Made by a program: the position numbers and the translations under genes. From NCBI GenBank assembly GCA_964654285.1, contig CAZZJC010000016.1:26969-90968 (forward strand): a DNA stretch of 64,000 nt. Reading direction: 5' to 3'. This DNA comes from BJHQ01 sp964654285 (GTDB lineage Bacteria; Planctomycetota; UBA11346). Shown here piece by piece: positions 9,306 through 18,074 of this stretch (position 1 is the stretch's first letter; every line of letters begins with the position of its first letter). Below the pieces are notes generated by a model. That model did no database searches and was not told where the DNA came from. It worked only from the letters and a program-made list of their open reading frames with translations.

Positions 9306-10526
9306 TCAAGCGACGGCGGGTCTGGGCAGGGTCAGGCGCACTTCCCAGCCGCCCTCGGGATGTGCGCTGCTGGCCAATTCCCCGCCCAGGCGCTGCGCCC
9401 GCATCCGCAGCGAGCGCAGCCCGACGCCCTCCGGGCCGGGGGTGGTGGCGGTGCCGTCGTCACGCACGCTCAGCCCCCACCGGCCCACCGTGATCCTGAT
9501 CGTGAGCGCCTTGCCATGGCGCAGGGCGTTGGTGATCGCCTCCTGCACGATGCGGAAGCAGTCCTCGCCGGCGCCATCCGCAGGCCCCGGCGCCTGCCAA
9601 TCCAGGGAACAGACCGTGCCGGTGGCGCGGGTGGTGGATTCGACCAGCTCGCGCAGGGCCGCCTCCAGCCCTGCGGCCTGGATCCCGACCGGGGCGAGCC
9701 GCCGCGCCTGGGCCCGGCACTGCGCAATGGCCTCGGCCAGGCCATGCGCCAGTCCGGCCGCGTCGCCGCCGCGTTCCACCGCCTTGGCCTGGAAGGACAG
9801 CGCGGTGAGGGTCTGGCCCAGCCCGTCGTGCAGATCCTGGCCGATCCGGCGCGAGGTCTCGGCCGCGACCTGGAGGCTGTGGTTCTCCAGCTCGCGCTCG
9901 CGCAGGGCCTCGCGCTCGTGGATCGCCGCGCGCAGCCGCGCCACCGCCGGCCGGAAGACCACCAGGGCCTCCAGCACCAGCACGACCAGCAGCACGACGC
10001 ACAGGCTGAGTTCAAGGGTGATCAGGCGGGCGACGCGGTTTTCCGCCTCGGCGCGATAGAGGGCGACGATGCGTTCCATCAGGGGGAGGAACTCCTGCTG
10101 CGAGCGCAGCAGCACCGGGGCGCCGTCGCGGGTCTGCGCCGCCTCGGCCATGGCGCGGAAATGCGGCTCGATCGCGAGGAAGACGGCTTTGACTTCCGGG
10201 CTGTTGTCCTGCCCGGCATTGGCGAGGTCGCGACCGGCGCTCAGACGCTGGTGCGCCCGGGTCCATTCATCGAGCACTGTCGCCATGGTGGCGCGCAGGC
10301 CGGGGTCGCGCTCGACCGCCAGCGCCAGCATGGTCAGGCGCTGCGACAGCATGCGCTGCCGCCCCGCGAGGTTGACCACGGCGGCGTCGCTGCGCGAACG
10401 GTGCAGGGCCAGCTGCACCGCGACCTGCGCCGCGATGGTCAGGCAGGCGACCAGGCCCAGGGCGAGGGCGTAGCGCACCGTGAAATCGCGGGCGGTACGG
10501 CGATCGAGGTCGTCCATGCCGGGCAT
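9306..10526 (-). CDS. NarX-like sensor histidine kinase with PilJ/nitrate-sensor-type N-terminal domain
   Basis: The protein has 406 residues if started at ATG 10526 (ATG 10517 is equally possible). A membrane helix near residues 18-38 leads into NLAGRQRMLSQRL, which matches the PilJ/NarX-type sensory motif (the P-box region of nitrate sensors). A periplasmic four-helix region, a second membrane helix and a HisKA_3 dimerisation helix with the phospho-acceptor His in IGQDLHDGLGQ follow. The HATPase has EAITNALRHG and a glycine-rich lid. Domain order is that of NarX/NarQ without an obvious HAMP domain. It starts immediately after the nitrate reductase gene on the same strand and is followed by the response regulator, so it is probably the nitrate/nitrite sensor of this island. 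Confidence 0.85.
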   Translation of the reverse strand: MPGMDDLDRRTARDFTVRYALALGLVACLTIAAQVAVQLALHRSRSDAAVVNLAGRQRMLSQRLTMLALAVERDPGLRATMATVLDEWTRAHQRLSAGRDLANAGQDNSPEVKAVFLAIEPHFRAMAEAAQTRDGAPVLLRSQQEFLPLMERIVALYRAEAENRVARLITLELSLCVVLLVVLVLEALVVFRPAVARLRAAIHEREALRERELENHSLQVAAETSRRIGQDLHDGLGQTLTALSFQAKAVERGGDAAGLAHGLAEAIAQCRAQARRLAPVGIQAAGLEAALRELVESTTRATGTVCSLDWQAPGPADGAGEDCFRIVQEAITNALRHGKALTIRITVGRWGLSVRDDGTATTPGPEGVGLRSLRMRAQRLGGELASSAHPEGGWEVRLTLPRPAVA

Positions 10527-10527
10527 G

Positions 10528-13500
10528 CTACGCGGTCGCGCGTTCCGGCCCACCGGCGCAGATCCGCGCGACCTCCGGCCGGCATGAGCCGCAGCCGCTG
10601 CCGGCGCGGGTGGCGGCGCAGACCTTGGCCGCATCGCCGGCCAGGGTGCGCGCGGCCCGGGCGATGGTGGTCTCCCCGACCTGCATGCAGGAGCACACCA
10701 GCCGGCCTTCGACCGCGCTCCCGCCTGCGCCGGGAGCAAGCAACTGGTCGCGCGCCTCGTCGAGTTCGATCCCCGACTGGCAGAGGTCCAGCAGCTGCGG
10801 CCAGGCCCCGAGGTCGCCGAGGCAGATCGCCCCCACCACGTGGTCGGCGCGCACCACCGCCTTCAGATACCGCCGCCGGCGCGGGTCGTGCAGGCTGACC
10901 ACCTCGTCGCCGGGCTTTTCCTCGACCTCGCCCACGCTGGCGAGCTGGAGTCCGGGCACCTTGAGCACGTTCGCCTGCGGCGCGGGGCGCCAGCGTGCGG
11001 CGGGATCGCCGGCCAGCACCTGCGCCAGCGCCTCGGCCTGGGCGGTGGCGCCTGCGGTGGTGCCGACCCGCATGGATTCGTTGGTGCCGAGCCGGACCGC
11101 CGCGCATTCGCCGATCGCGCTGATCGCCGGATCGACGGTGGCCAAGCGTGCGTCGACCAGGATGCCGCCGGCACACGGCAGCCCGGCCGCACGCGCGAGG
11201 TCATCGTTCGCCGTCGTGCCGGTGGCGACCACGATGCGGTCGGCCGGCAGGCGTTCGCCATCGACCAGAATGATGGCGCCGTCGTCGATCCGGTCGACGC
11301 GGGCGTTCAGGCGCAGGTCCAGGCCGCGTTGGCGCAGCAGGCTGGCGACATGGGCCGCGGCAGTCGCATCGAGCTGCTTGTTCATGACCCGGTCGCTGCG
11401 TTGCAGGACGGTGACGCGCCAGCCCAGGTGCAGCAGCGCGGCGGCAAGTTCCAGACCGAGCAGGCCGGCCCCGATGATGACGGCGGTGGTCCCAGGCATC
11501 GACGCTCCAGCGAGGATCGCCTCGGCATCGGCGCGGGTGCGCAGGCCGAGCACGTCCGGGCCGGTGACGCTCAGCGCCGGCCGGCTTCCGATGGCGAGCA
11601 CCAGATGGTCATAGGCGATGCGATCACCGGTGGCGCTGACGATGGCCTTTCCGGTACGGTCGATGGCGGTGATGCGTCTACCGGTCTGCACCGTCACCCC
11701 TGCCGGGAACTCCCGCTGCAGGCTGGCCCAGGTGCGTTCTCCGCCGATCAGGTGCGGCAATTGCACCCGGTCGTAGCCGGCTTCCGGTTCTTCGCTGAAG
11801 ACGGTGATGGAATCCTGGGGATTCGCCACGCGGTGCGCGCGGGAGAACGCCAGCGCCGCCGCCCCGCCACCGACCACCACGATCCGTCGGGGTGGCGGCC
11901 GGAAGCGGCGGACCTGGACGGCGCTGAGCTTCAGGTCCGGCTCTTTCGACATTGGATCCAGGCGGTCGCTGACCACGACGTTGGCGCGGCCCTCGGCGCC
12001 GCCCAGCAACGGCCCCCAGTGCATGGGCAGGAAGCAGACGCCGGGGCGGATGTCCCCGGTCACCCGGACCCGCACCCGGCAGGATCCGCGTCGGCTGACC
12101 ACCTCGACCAGCTCGCCGGTCGCGACTCCGCGCTGGGCGGCGTCGGTCGGATGCAGTTCGCAGAAGGGGGCCGGTTCGGTGCGGTTGAGCTTGGTCACCA
12201 GGCCGCTGCGGGTCTGGGTGTGCCACTGGTCGCGGATGCGACCGGTGGTGAGGACGAGCGGGAACGCGGCATCCGGCACTTCCGCCCGTCCAGCCGGTTC
12301 GCCAGCCCAGAGCCGGCAGCGGCCGTCGGCGGTGGGGAAGACGCCGTCCGCGAACAGGCGCGGCGTACCGGGATGGTCCGGGGTCGGACACGGCCATTGC
12401 ACGCTGCCGCGTTGGCGCAGCAGCGCGTGCGACACTCCGGCCAGGTCGCAGTCGCTGCCACGGGTCAGCGCGGCGTGCTCGGCGAACACCGACGCTTCGT
12501 CAGAAAAGGCGAAGTCCTTGGCGAATCCCATCGCCTGCGCCACGTCGCGCAGGATGCGCCAGTCCGGCCGCGCCTCGCCCGGGGGCGGCCGCGCGGCCTG
12601 GACGAGGTGCACCCGGCGTTCGCTCGTGGTCATCGCGCCGGTCTTCTCCGGCCAGGTCGCGGCCGGCAGCACCACATCGGCGAAGGGCAGGGTGTCGTTG
12701 GCGTAGGCGTCCTGCACCACCACCAGCTCAGCCCGGCGCAGGGCCTCGTCGCAGCCGAGCGCGGCCGGCAGGCTGGCGACCGGATTGGTGGCGATGATCC
12801 ACACCGCCTTGCAGCGGCCTTCGCGCAGGGCGGCCATGAGTTCGACCGCGGTCAGGCCCGGCGCGGCCGGGATGGTGCCGCGCGGCACGCCCCAGAAGTC
12901 CTCGACGGCGGCGCGGTCCTCGGCCTTGGCGAGCGAGCGGTGCGCCGGCAGCAGGTTGGCGAGGCCGCCGACCTCGCGTCCGCCCATCGCGTTGGGCTGG
13001 CCGGTGAGGGAGAATGGCCCGCAGCCGGGCTGGCCGACGGTGCCGGTGATCAGCGACAGGTTGATCAGCGATGCCACCTTGTCGGTGCCGCTGCTGCTCT
13101 GGTTCAGGCCCATCGTCCACAGGCTCATCCAGCGCCGGCCGGCGAGCCAGACGGCCGCGGTGCGGATGTCGGCGGCGGGGACGCCGCAGGCGACGGCGGC
13201 CCGTTCGGCGGTCCAGGCGGCGAGGACGGGCCGCAGTCCTTCCCAGCCTGCGGCGTGGTCGGCAATCCAAGCCTCATCGACCTCGCCCAGGCGCAGCAGT
13301 TCGTGGCCAAGCGCCAGGTGCAGCGCCACGTCGGTGCCGGGCCGGATCGCGAGGTGCAGGTCGGCGACGGCGGCGGTGTCGGTGCGACGCGGGTCGACCA
13401 CGATCAGGCGGCGGTCGGGATGCGCGGCCTTGGCGGCTTCGATGCGGCGGAACAGGATGGGATGGGCGAACGCCATGTTCGCGCCGCAGACCAGCCAGGT

Positions 13501-14028
13501 CTCGGCGAGATCGATGTCCTCATAGCATCCGGGCACGCAGTCGCTGCCCAGGGTCGCCTTGTGCCCGGCGACGGCGCTGCTCATGCACAGGCGCGAATTG
13601 GTGTCGATGTTGTTGGTGCCCAGGAACCCCTTGGCCAGCTTGTTGGCGAGGTAGTACTCCTCGGTCAGGCACTGCCCGCTGACATACAGCGCCACCGCGT
13701 CGCGCCCGTGCTCGGCCTGGATGGAGCGGAAGCGTTCGGCGACGTGCCCGATCGCGTCGGCCCAGGCGACCCGCTGGCGCGGCTGGTCGCGGGCGGTGCG
13801 CCGTTCGGGATGCAGCAGCCGGGAGTCCTGCCGTCCGGCCGCGTGCAGCAGGGAGCGGCCCTTGCTGCACAACCGGCCGAAGTTGCTCGGATGCGCCGGA
13901 TCGCCGCGCAGACCCTGGGCATCGAGGATGATGCCGCAGCCGACGCCGCAGTAGGGACAGGCGGTGCTGAGCGGCTGTGGCGGATGGTTTCCACCGCCGG
14001 ACGTGACCTCGGGAAGTTCGCCGTCCAT
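10528..14028 (-). CDS. nasA: Assimilatory nitrate reductase fused to an FAD oxidoreductase and a BFD-like [2Fe-2S] domain
   Basis: The predicted product is 1166 residues. Residues about 25-720 are a molybdopterin oxidoreductase of the NasA/NapA/NarB class. It has a [4Fe-4S] motif near the N-terminus (CPYCGVGC...GRLCSKG), an MSSAVAG segment close to the molybdenum site, and a C-terminal dinucleotide-binding barrel. Residues about 735-1080 are an FAD/NAD(P)H-dependent reductase (IVVVGGGAAALAF, later AVIIGAGLLGLELAAALL), like NasB or the N-terminus of NirB. The end holds a BFD-type cysteine set (CSCMQVGE...GCGSCRP). The fusion would allow electrons from NAD(P)H to reach nitrate within one chain. 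ATG 14028 is chosen because GAGG lies seven bases upstream. A sigma-54-like promoter sits just ahead. No signal peptide is present, so it is cytoplasmic and assimilatory. Confidence 0.92.
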   Translation of the reverse strand: MDGELPEVTSGGGNHPPQPLSTACPYCGVGCGIILDAQGLRGDPAHPSNFGRLCSKGRSLLHAAGRQDSRLLHPERRTARDQPRQRVAWADAIGHVAERFRSIQAEHGRDAVALYVSGQCLTEEYYLANKLAKGFLGTNNIDTNSRLCMSSAVAGHKATLGSDCVPGCYEDIDLAETWLVCGANMAFAHPILFRRIEAAKAAHPDRRLIVVDPRRTDTAAVADLHLAIRPGTDVALHLALGHELLRLGEVDEAWIADHAAGWEGLRPVLAAWTAERAAVACGVPAADIRTAAVWLAGRRWMSLWTMGLNQSSSGTDKVASLINLSLITGTVGQPGCGPFSLTGQPNAMGGREVGGLANLLPAHRSLAKAEDRAAVEDFWGVPRGTIPAAPGLTAVELMAALREGRCKAVWIIATNPVASLPAALGCDEALRRAELVVVQDAYANDTLPFADVVLPAATWPEKTGAMTTSERRVHLVQAARPPPGEARPDWRILRDVAQAMGFAKDFAFSDEASVFAEHAALTRGSDCDLAGVSHALLRQRGSVQWPCPTPDHPGTPRLFADGVFPTADGRCRLWAGEPAGRAEVPDAAFPLVLTTGRIRDQWHTQTRSGLVTKLNRTEPAPFCELHPTDAAQRGVATGELVEVVSRRGSCRVRVRVTGDIRPGVCFLPMHWGPLLGGAEGRANVVVSDRLDPMSKEPDLKLSAVQVRRFRPPPRRIVVVGGGAAALAFSRAHRVANPQDSITVFSEEPEAGYDRVQLPHLIGGERTWASLQREFPAGVTVQTGRRITAIDRTGKAIVSATGDRIAYDHLVLAIGSRPALSVTGPDVLGLRTRADAEAILAGASMPGTTAVIIGAGLLGLELAAALLHLGWRVTVLQRSDRVMNKQLDATAAAHVASLLRQRGLDLRLNARVDRIDDGAIILVDGERLPADRIVVATGTTANDDLARAAGLPCAGGILVDARLATVDPAISAIGECAAVRLGTNESMRVGTTAGATAQAEALAQVLAGDPAARWRPAPQANVLKVPGLQLASVGEVEEKPGDEVVSLHDPRRRRYLKAVVRADHVVGAICLGDLGAWPQLLDLCQSGIELDEARDQLLAPGAGGSAVEGRLVCSCMQVGETTIARAARTLAGDAAKVCAATRAGSGCGSCRPEVARICAGGPERATA

Positions 14029-14051
14029 GCGTCTGACCTCGATCAGGCCAG

Positions 14052-14068
14052 TGCACAACCCGTGCCAG
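14052..14068 (-). promoter_or_regulatory. Sigma-54 -24/-12 promoter for the nitrate reductase gene
   Basis: Read on the minus strand the site is CTGGCACGGGTTGTGCA. It fits YTGGCACGRNNNTTGCW at every fixed position but one, with the required ten bases between GG and GC. The predicted transcript start is near 14041. That leaves a 13-base leader holding the GAGG ribosome site before ATG 14028. Confidence 0.7.
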
Positions 14069-14175
14069 GCCTTTCGCCGCCGATGGCTGCGCACTTTTCG
14101 AGCAGGGCGTCCTGTTCAGCCGGACCATGAGGGCTTTCCCGAGGTCGCCCTGATGCATGGCGCAGCAACCCCGGT

Positions 14176-14191
14176 TTGGCACGCCTGCGCT
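14176..14191 (+). promoter_or_regulatory. Sigma-54-like element upstream of nrtA
   Basis: TTGGCACG is a perfect -24 half. The following CCTGCGCT gives a GC one base closer than the canonical spacing, so strength is uncertain. Counting from the GG predicts a start near 14203, giving a 12-base leader that begins at the GGAGA ribosome site. The geometry mirrors the divergent nitrate reductase promoter and the nirB promoter. Confidence 0.5.
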
Positions 14192-14214
14192 GGGATGGAT
14201 CACGGAGACCAACG

Positions 14215-15627
14215 ATGATTCCAAGCCTTCCCTTCCCCAGCGTCCGCTCGCTCGGCCTCGGCCTCGCCCTGACCGTCGGCGCCGCCGCCGCCGATTTCGT
14301 GCCCTATGAACGCAGCAACCCCACGCCGAATCTGCGCAAGGCGATCGACAACAAGCTGGAAGTGAAGCGCCCGCTCAAGTTCGGCATGATCAAGCTCACC
14401 GACTGCGCCGCCATCGTGGTCGCGAAGGAGCTCGGTTACTTCGCCGACGAAGGCATCGCGGCCGAGGTCATCGTCCAGCCCAACTGGCAGGCGGTGCGCG
14501 ACAACCTGGTCAACGGGGCGCTCGACGGCACCCACATGCTCTACGGCCATCCCATCGGGGCCGCGATCGGTGTCGGCAGCCAGGCCGACATCGTGGTTCC
14601 ATACAACATGTCCATCAACGGCATGGGCATCTCGGTGTCGAACGACATCTGGAAGCGCATGGAGGCCAAGGATCCCGCCCTGGCCAGGCCCGGCTACGCG
14701 ATGCCGTTGCCGGCGACGCCGCTCAAGGACATCGCGACCGCCTACCGCGCCGAGGGCAAGACCCTGACCATGTTCATGACCTACCCGGCCGGCAGCCACA
14801 ACTTCACCCTGCGCTACTGGCTGGCGTCGGGCGGGGTGAATCCTGGTTTCTACGATGGCCCGCAGGACGCGAAGGGTGTGACCGGCGCCGACGTGGTGCT
14901 CCAGGTCAATCCGCCACCGCAGATGGTGTCGGCGATGAACCAGGGCAACTGCCAAGGCTTCTGCGTCGGCGAACCGTGGAACATGAAGCTGACCATCAGC
15001 GAGAAGACCGGTCGTCTCGCCATCCCGAGCCACTACGTGTTCGCCGGCAGCCCGGACAAGGTCTTCGCCATGACGAAGAAGTTCACCGAGGACAATCCCA
15101 ACACCACCAAGGCGGTGGTGCGCGCCCTGATCCGCGCCGGCCGCTGGCTGGATGACAGCACCGCCAACCGGCACAAGCTCGCCGAGATCCTCGCGCACAA
15201 GGACTACATCGGCGCGGCGCCCCAGATCATCGCCGAGTCGATCACCGGCACCCTGGTCTACGGGGTCGGGGCCGATGGCGCCCTGGATCGCCGTCCGGAA
15301 CCGGACTTCAACATCTTCTACAAGAAATATGCGAGCTTCCCGCTCACCAGCCACGCCGTGTGGTGCCTGACCCAGATGCGCCGCTGGGGCATGATCAACG
15401 CGGACAAGCCGGACGCCTGGTACCAGGAGATCGCGGCGAAGACCTTCCGCCCCGACCTCTACCGCGCCGCCTTCGCCAGCCTGCTCGCCGAGGGCCTGGT
15501 CAAGGCCGACGAACTGCCCGAGAAGGATGCGCTCAGCTATCCCGCCTCGGCGTTCATCGACCGCATCGCCTTCGATCCGGCGAAGCCGAACGACTACGTC
15601 AAGCAGTTCCCGCTCAGGAAACCCTGA
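14215..15627 (+). CDS. nrtA: Nitrate/nitrite ABC transporter substrate-binding protein
   Basis: This 470-residue protein starts at ATG 14215 with GGAGA seven bases upstream and a signal peptide (hydrophobic core to about residue 24, Ala-Ala-Ala before the mature part). The fold is that of the NrtA/CmpA/SsuA periplasmic binding family: KFGMIKLTDCAAIVVAKELGYF, the DGTHMLYGHP stretch, and a GNCQGFCVGEPWN segment lining the ligand site. Length and motifs favour nitrate/nitrite over bicarbonate or sulfonate, but the sequence alone does not exclude bicarbonate. It heads the operon nrtA-nrtB-nrtD and diverges from the nitrate reductase gene. It lacks the lipobox of cyanobacterial NrtA, so it is probably soluble in the periplasm. 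Confidence 0.9.
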   Translation: MIPSLPFPSVRSLGLGLALTVGAAAADFVPYERSNPTPNLRKAIDNKLEVKRPLKFGMIKLTDCAAIVVAKELGYFADEGIAAEVIVQPNWQAVRDNLVNGALDGTHMLYGHPIGAAIGVGSQADIVVPYNMSINGMGISVSNDIWKRMEAKDPALARPGYAMPLPATPLKDIATAYRAEGKTLTMFMTYPAGSHNFTLRYWLASGGVNPGFYDGPQDAKGVTGADVVLQVNPPPQMVSAMNQGNCQGFCVGEPWNMKLTISEKTGRLAIPSHYVFAGSPDKVFAMTKKFTEDNPNTTKAVVRALIRAGRWLDDSTANRHKLAEILAHKDYIGAAPQIIAESITGTLVYGVGADGALDRRPEPDFNIFYKKYASFPLTSHAVWCLTQMRRWGMINADKPDAWYQEIAAKTFRPDLYRAAFASLLAEGLVKADELPEKDALSYPASAFIDRIAFDPAKPNDYVKQFPLRKP

Positions 15628-15655
15628 TTGGGAAACCCGCACCGGGGAGCACTCC

Positions 15656-16672
15656 ATGCAACGCCTCGCCTCATCTCTTGAGACCTGCGGTCTGGGCTGG
15701 TTCGCGCCCCTGGTGCGCCTGCCCGGATCGCGCGATCGCACCCACGAGGTCCGCCAGTTCCTGACCCGCGTCGGGCTGCCGCTCATCGCCATCGCGACGG
15801 TGCTGTTCGCCTGGCACGTCCTCGCCGCCAGCATCCAGGTCGGCGGCATGGCGCTGCCGACGCCGGCCCAGGTGTGGGAGCGCGGCGCCGAGCAGGTTCG
15901 CGAATGGCGCGCCGACGGCGTGGCCCGGAAGGAACATCACGCCCTGGTCGCCAGGACGGCGGTGGAGCAGAAGATGACCGTGGCCCAGGTCGAGCAGTTC
16001 ATGCCCTACCAGGGCAAGCGGCTGTTCGTGAACCAGATCTGGCTGTCGCTCGAGACCGTCTTCCTCGGCGTCGGCGCCGGCCTGCTCATCGCCATCCCGG
16101 TCGGCATCCTGTGCGGGCTGTCCGGATCGATCTTCAGCATGGCGAATCCCCTCATCCAGCTCTTCAAGCCGGTCAGCCCGCTCGCCTGGTTCCCGCTCGT
16201 CTACCTGATCATCAACCGCGCCCTGACCCAGCCCGACCCGCTCGTGCCCAAGAGCATGCTCATCGCCGCCATCGTGGTCGCCCTGTGCAGCCTGTGGCCG
16301 ACCCTGGTCAACACCGCGAACGGCGTGGCCAACGTCGACAAGGACCATCGCAACGTCGCCCGCGTGCTCAACCTCGGCTGGCTGCGCACGGTGTGGTCGA
16401 TCGTCCTGCCCAGCGCCATGCCGGCGATCTTCACCGGCATCCGGGTCTCGCTCGGGGTCGGCTGGATGGTGCTCATCGCGGCCGAGATGATGGCGGTCAG
16501 CCCCGGCATCGGCGGCTTCGTCTGGGACTGGTACCAGAGCAGCAATGACATCGCGCTGTCCTACCTGGTCCTGTCCGTCATCGTCATCGGCAGCATCGGA
16601 TTCCTGCTCGACCGCCTCTGCATCACCGCCCAGATCCTGCTCACCCGGGGCGCCCCGGCCCAGGTCCGCTGA
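15656..16672 (+). CDS. nrtB: Nitrate ABC transporter permease
   Basis: The product is 338 residues with ATG 15656 preceded by GGGGAG. A membrane helix near residues 38-58 is followed by a soluble insert and then five further helices from about residue 130. The coupling-loop signature of binding-protein-dependent permeases (EAA-type region near VARVLNLGWLRTVWSIVLPSAMP) is present and contacts the ATPase. The helix order matches NrtB. The gap to nrtA is 28 bp and to nrtD 24 bp, so the three genes form one operon. The insert of about 70 residues between helices 1 and 2 (rich in charged residues) is longer than I would expect but also occurs in NrtB proteins. Confidence 0.9.
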   Translation: MQRLASSLETCGLGWFAPLVRLPGSRDRTHEVRQFLTRVGLPLIAIATVLFAWHVLAASIQVGGMALPTPAQVWERGAEQVREWRADGVARKEHHALVARTAVEQKMTVAQVEQFMPYQGKRLFVNQIWLSLETVFLGVGAGLLIAIPVGILCGLSGSIFSMANPLIQLFKPVSPLAWFPLVYLIINRALTQPDPLVPKSMLIAAIVVALCSLWPTLVNTANGVANVDKDHRNVARVLNLGWLRTVWSIVLPSAMPAIFTGIRVSLGVGWMVLIAAEMMAVSPGIGGFVWDWYQSSNDIALSYLVLSVIVIGSIGFLLDRLCITAQILLTRGAPAQVR

Positions 16673-16696
16673 TCGCCGCTTCAGGAAGGAACCGCC

Positions 16697-17557
16697 ATGC
16701 CGCACCAGAAATTCCTCGAGTTGATCAAGGTCGCCAAGACCTTCCGCGTCGGTGGCAAGCCGGCGGCCGAGATCCTTGCCGGCATCGATCTCGCCATCGA
16801 CCAGGGCGAGTTCGTCGCGGTCATCGGCCACAGCGGCTGCGGCAAGAGCACCCTGCTGTCGATGATCGCCGGCCTCGAAGACGCCACCAGCGGCTCGATC
16901 TGCCTGCGCGAGCACGAGATCAGCGGCCCCGGCCCCGAACGCGCCGTGGTCTTCCAGCACCACAGCCTGCTGCCCTGGCGCACCGTGCTGGGCAACGTGC
17001 AATTGGCGGTCGATGCGGTGTTCGCCCGCGAGGGCAAGACCGAACGCCGCGCCCGCGCGGAAAAATGGATCGAGAAGGTCGGCCTCAAGGAGCACCAGAA
17101 CAAGTACCCGCACGAGATCAGCGGCGGCATGAAGCAGCGCGCCGGCATCGCCCGCGCCCTCGCGATGGAGCCTGAAGTGCTGCTGCTCGACGAACCCTTC
17201 GGCGCCCTCGACGCCCTCACCCGGGCCCAGTTGCAGGATGAGGTCCTGCGCCTGCACGCCGAGAACGGCCTCACCGTCTTCATGGTCACCCACGACATCG
17301 ACGAGGCCGTCTACTGTTCCGACCGCATCGTGATGATGAACGTCGGCCCCCGCGCCAGCATCGGCCAGATCCTGAGCGTGCCCTTTCCGCGTCCACGCGA
17401 ACGCATCAGCCTGATGGAAAGCGAGGGCTTCGCCCACCTGCGCGCCGCATGCGTGCGCTTCCTCTATGCCCAGAAGGGGCATCAGGCACCGGCAGCCGCC
17501 AAGCGTCCGAGCGAGCCGCTGGCCGCAACGGCGACGGCCAAGCCGGTCCTGGTGTGA
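16697..17557 (+). CDS. nrtD: Nitrate ABC transporter ATPase
   Basis: This 286-residue ABC ATPase shows every motif: Walker A GHSGCGKSTL, Q-loop VVFQHHSLLPW, signature ISGGMKQRAGIARAL, Walker B VLLLDEPFGALD and H-loop VMVTHDIDEAVY. The LLPW and GPRASIG segments are characteristic of the NrtD/TauB/SsuB subfamily. The last 50 residues are Ala/Pro-rich and lack the NrtA-like domain that cyanobacterial NrtC carries, so this is the NrtD form only. No separate NrtC is present, which suggests a homodimer drives uptake. The gene ends the operon and faces nirD across a 145-bp gap containing a hairpin. Confidence 0.9.
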   Translation: MPHQKFLELIKVAKTFRVGGKPAAEILAGIDLAIDQGEFVAVIGHSGCGKSTLLSMIAGLEDATSGSICLREHEISGPGPERAVVFQHHSLLPWRTVLGNVQLAVDAVFAREGKTERRARAEKWIEKVGLKEHQNKYPHEISGGMKQRAGIARALAMEPEVLLLDEPFGALDALTRAQLQDEVLRLHAENGLTVFMVTHDIDEAVYCSDRIVMMNVGPRASIGQILSVPFPRPRERISLMESEGFAHLRAACVRFLYAQKGHQAPAAAKRPSEPLAATATAKPVLV

Positions 17558-17673
17558 AGCGAGGGTCCTGGAGTGGAAGCAATTTGACTCAGGTAGTCGA
17601 ACTATCACGCCGGTTGGAAACGTTCGGGTCCAAGGACGAGAGTCCCTGGCGGGCGTAACGGTCAGAGCCAGCC

Positions 17674-17692
17674 AGCGGACCTCCGGTCCGCT
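17674..17692. terminator. Bidirectional hairpin between nrtD and nirD
   Basis: AGCGGACC and GGTCCGCT form a perfect 8-bp stem with the loop TCC between the convergent nrtD and nirD genes. No T-run follows on either strand, so it may work with Rho or simply block readthrough. Confidence 0.5.
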
Positions 17693-17702
17693 CAACGTCT
17701 CG

Positions 17703-18074
17703 CTAGCGCCCCGGCAATCCCACGAACACATCGCCATGTTCGACCCGCACCGGGTACACCGGGATGGTGACCGTCGCATCGTCGATGCAGGTGCCGTCAG
17801 CCAGCCGGAAGCGCTGCTTGTAGACCGGGCTGGCGATGAACGGCTGGCCCTGGTGGTCGCCGACGATGCCACGGCTGATCACCTGGGCCTGGCTGAAGGG
17901 ATCGAGATTGCCCAGGGCGTGGATGGGGTCGTGGTCGGCGCCGTCGCCCCAGCGGATGAGGGCGATCTGGGTCTGGTCGAACAGCGCGGCGACGCCGCTC
18001 CAGGGCGGGAGGTCGGCCAGGGTGCAGGCGTGGACCCAGTGGACGGCGGCGGTTCCGGTGGCGGGGGCGATCAT
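17703..18074 (-). CDS. nirD: Nitrite reductase small subunit NirD
   Basis: The 123-residue product has the NirD/Rieske-like beta fold: VHWVHACTLADLPPWSGVA at the start, then HALGNLDPFSQAQVISRGIVGD and the SPVYKQRFRLADG segment. The Cys-His ligand pairs of true Rieske proteins are absent, which is normal for NirD, so it binds no cluster. ATG 18074 overlaps the nirB stop by four bases (ATGA), with AGGAGG eight bases upstream, so translation is coupled. NirD is the accessory subunit of the siroheme NADH-nitrite reductase encoded upstream. Confidence 0.93.
   Translation of the reverse strand: MIAPATGTAAVHWVHACTLADLPPWSGVAALFDQTQIALIRWGDGADHDPIHALGNLDPFSQAQVISRGIVGDHQGQPFIASPVYKQRFRLADGTCIDDATVTIPVYPVRVEHGDVFVGLPGR

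Noticed and set aside
8576..9309. TTG start at 9309 for the response regulator
   Set aside because: The overlap with the kinase stop is attractive, but TTG is rare, no ribosome site is present, and it adds 11 or more residues not expected before the receiver fold.
10840..14130. Plus-strand frame of about 1096 residues opposite the nitrate reductase gene
   Set aside because: It is antisense to a gene with complete cofactor motifs and has no own motif.
17574..17703. Structured RNA or riboswitch in the nrtD-nirD gap
   Set aside because: Apart from the 8-bp hairpin, no riboswitch core is recognisable and both flanking genes are read toward it.
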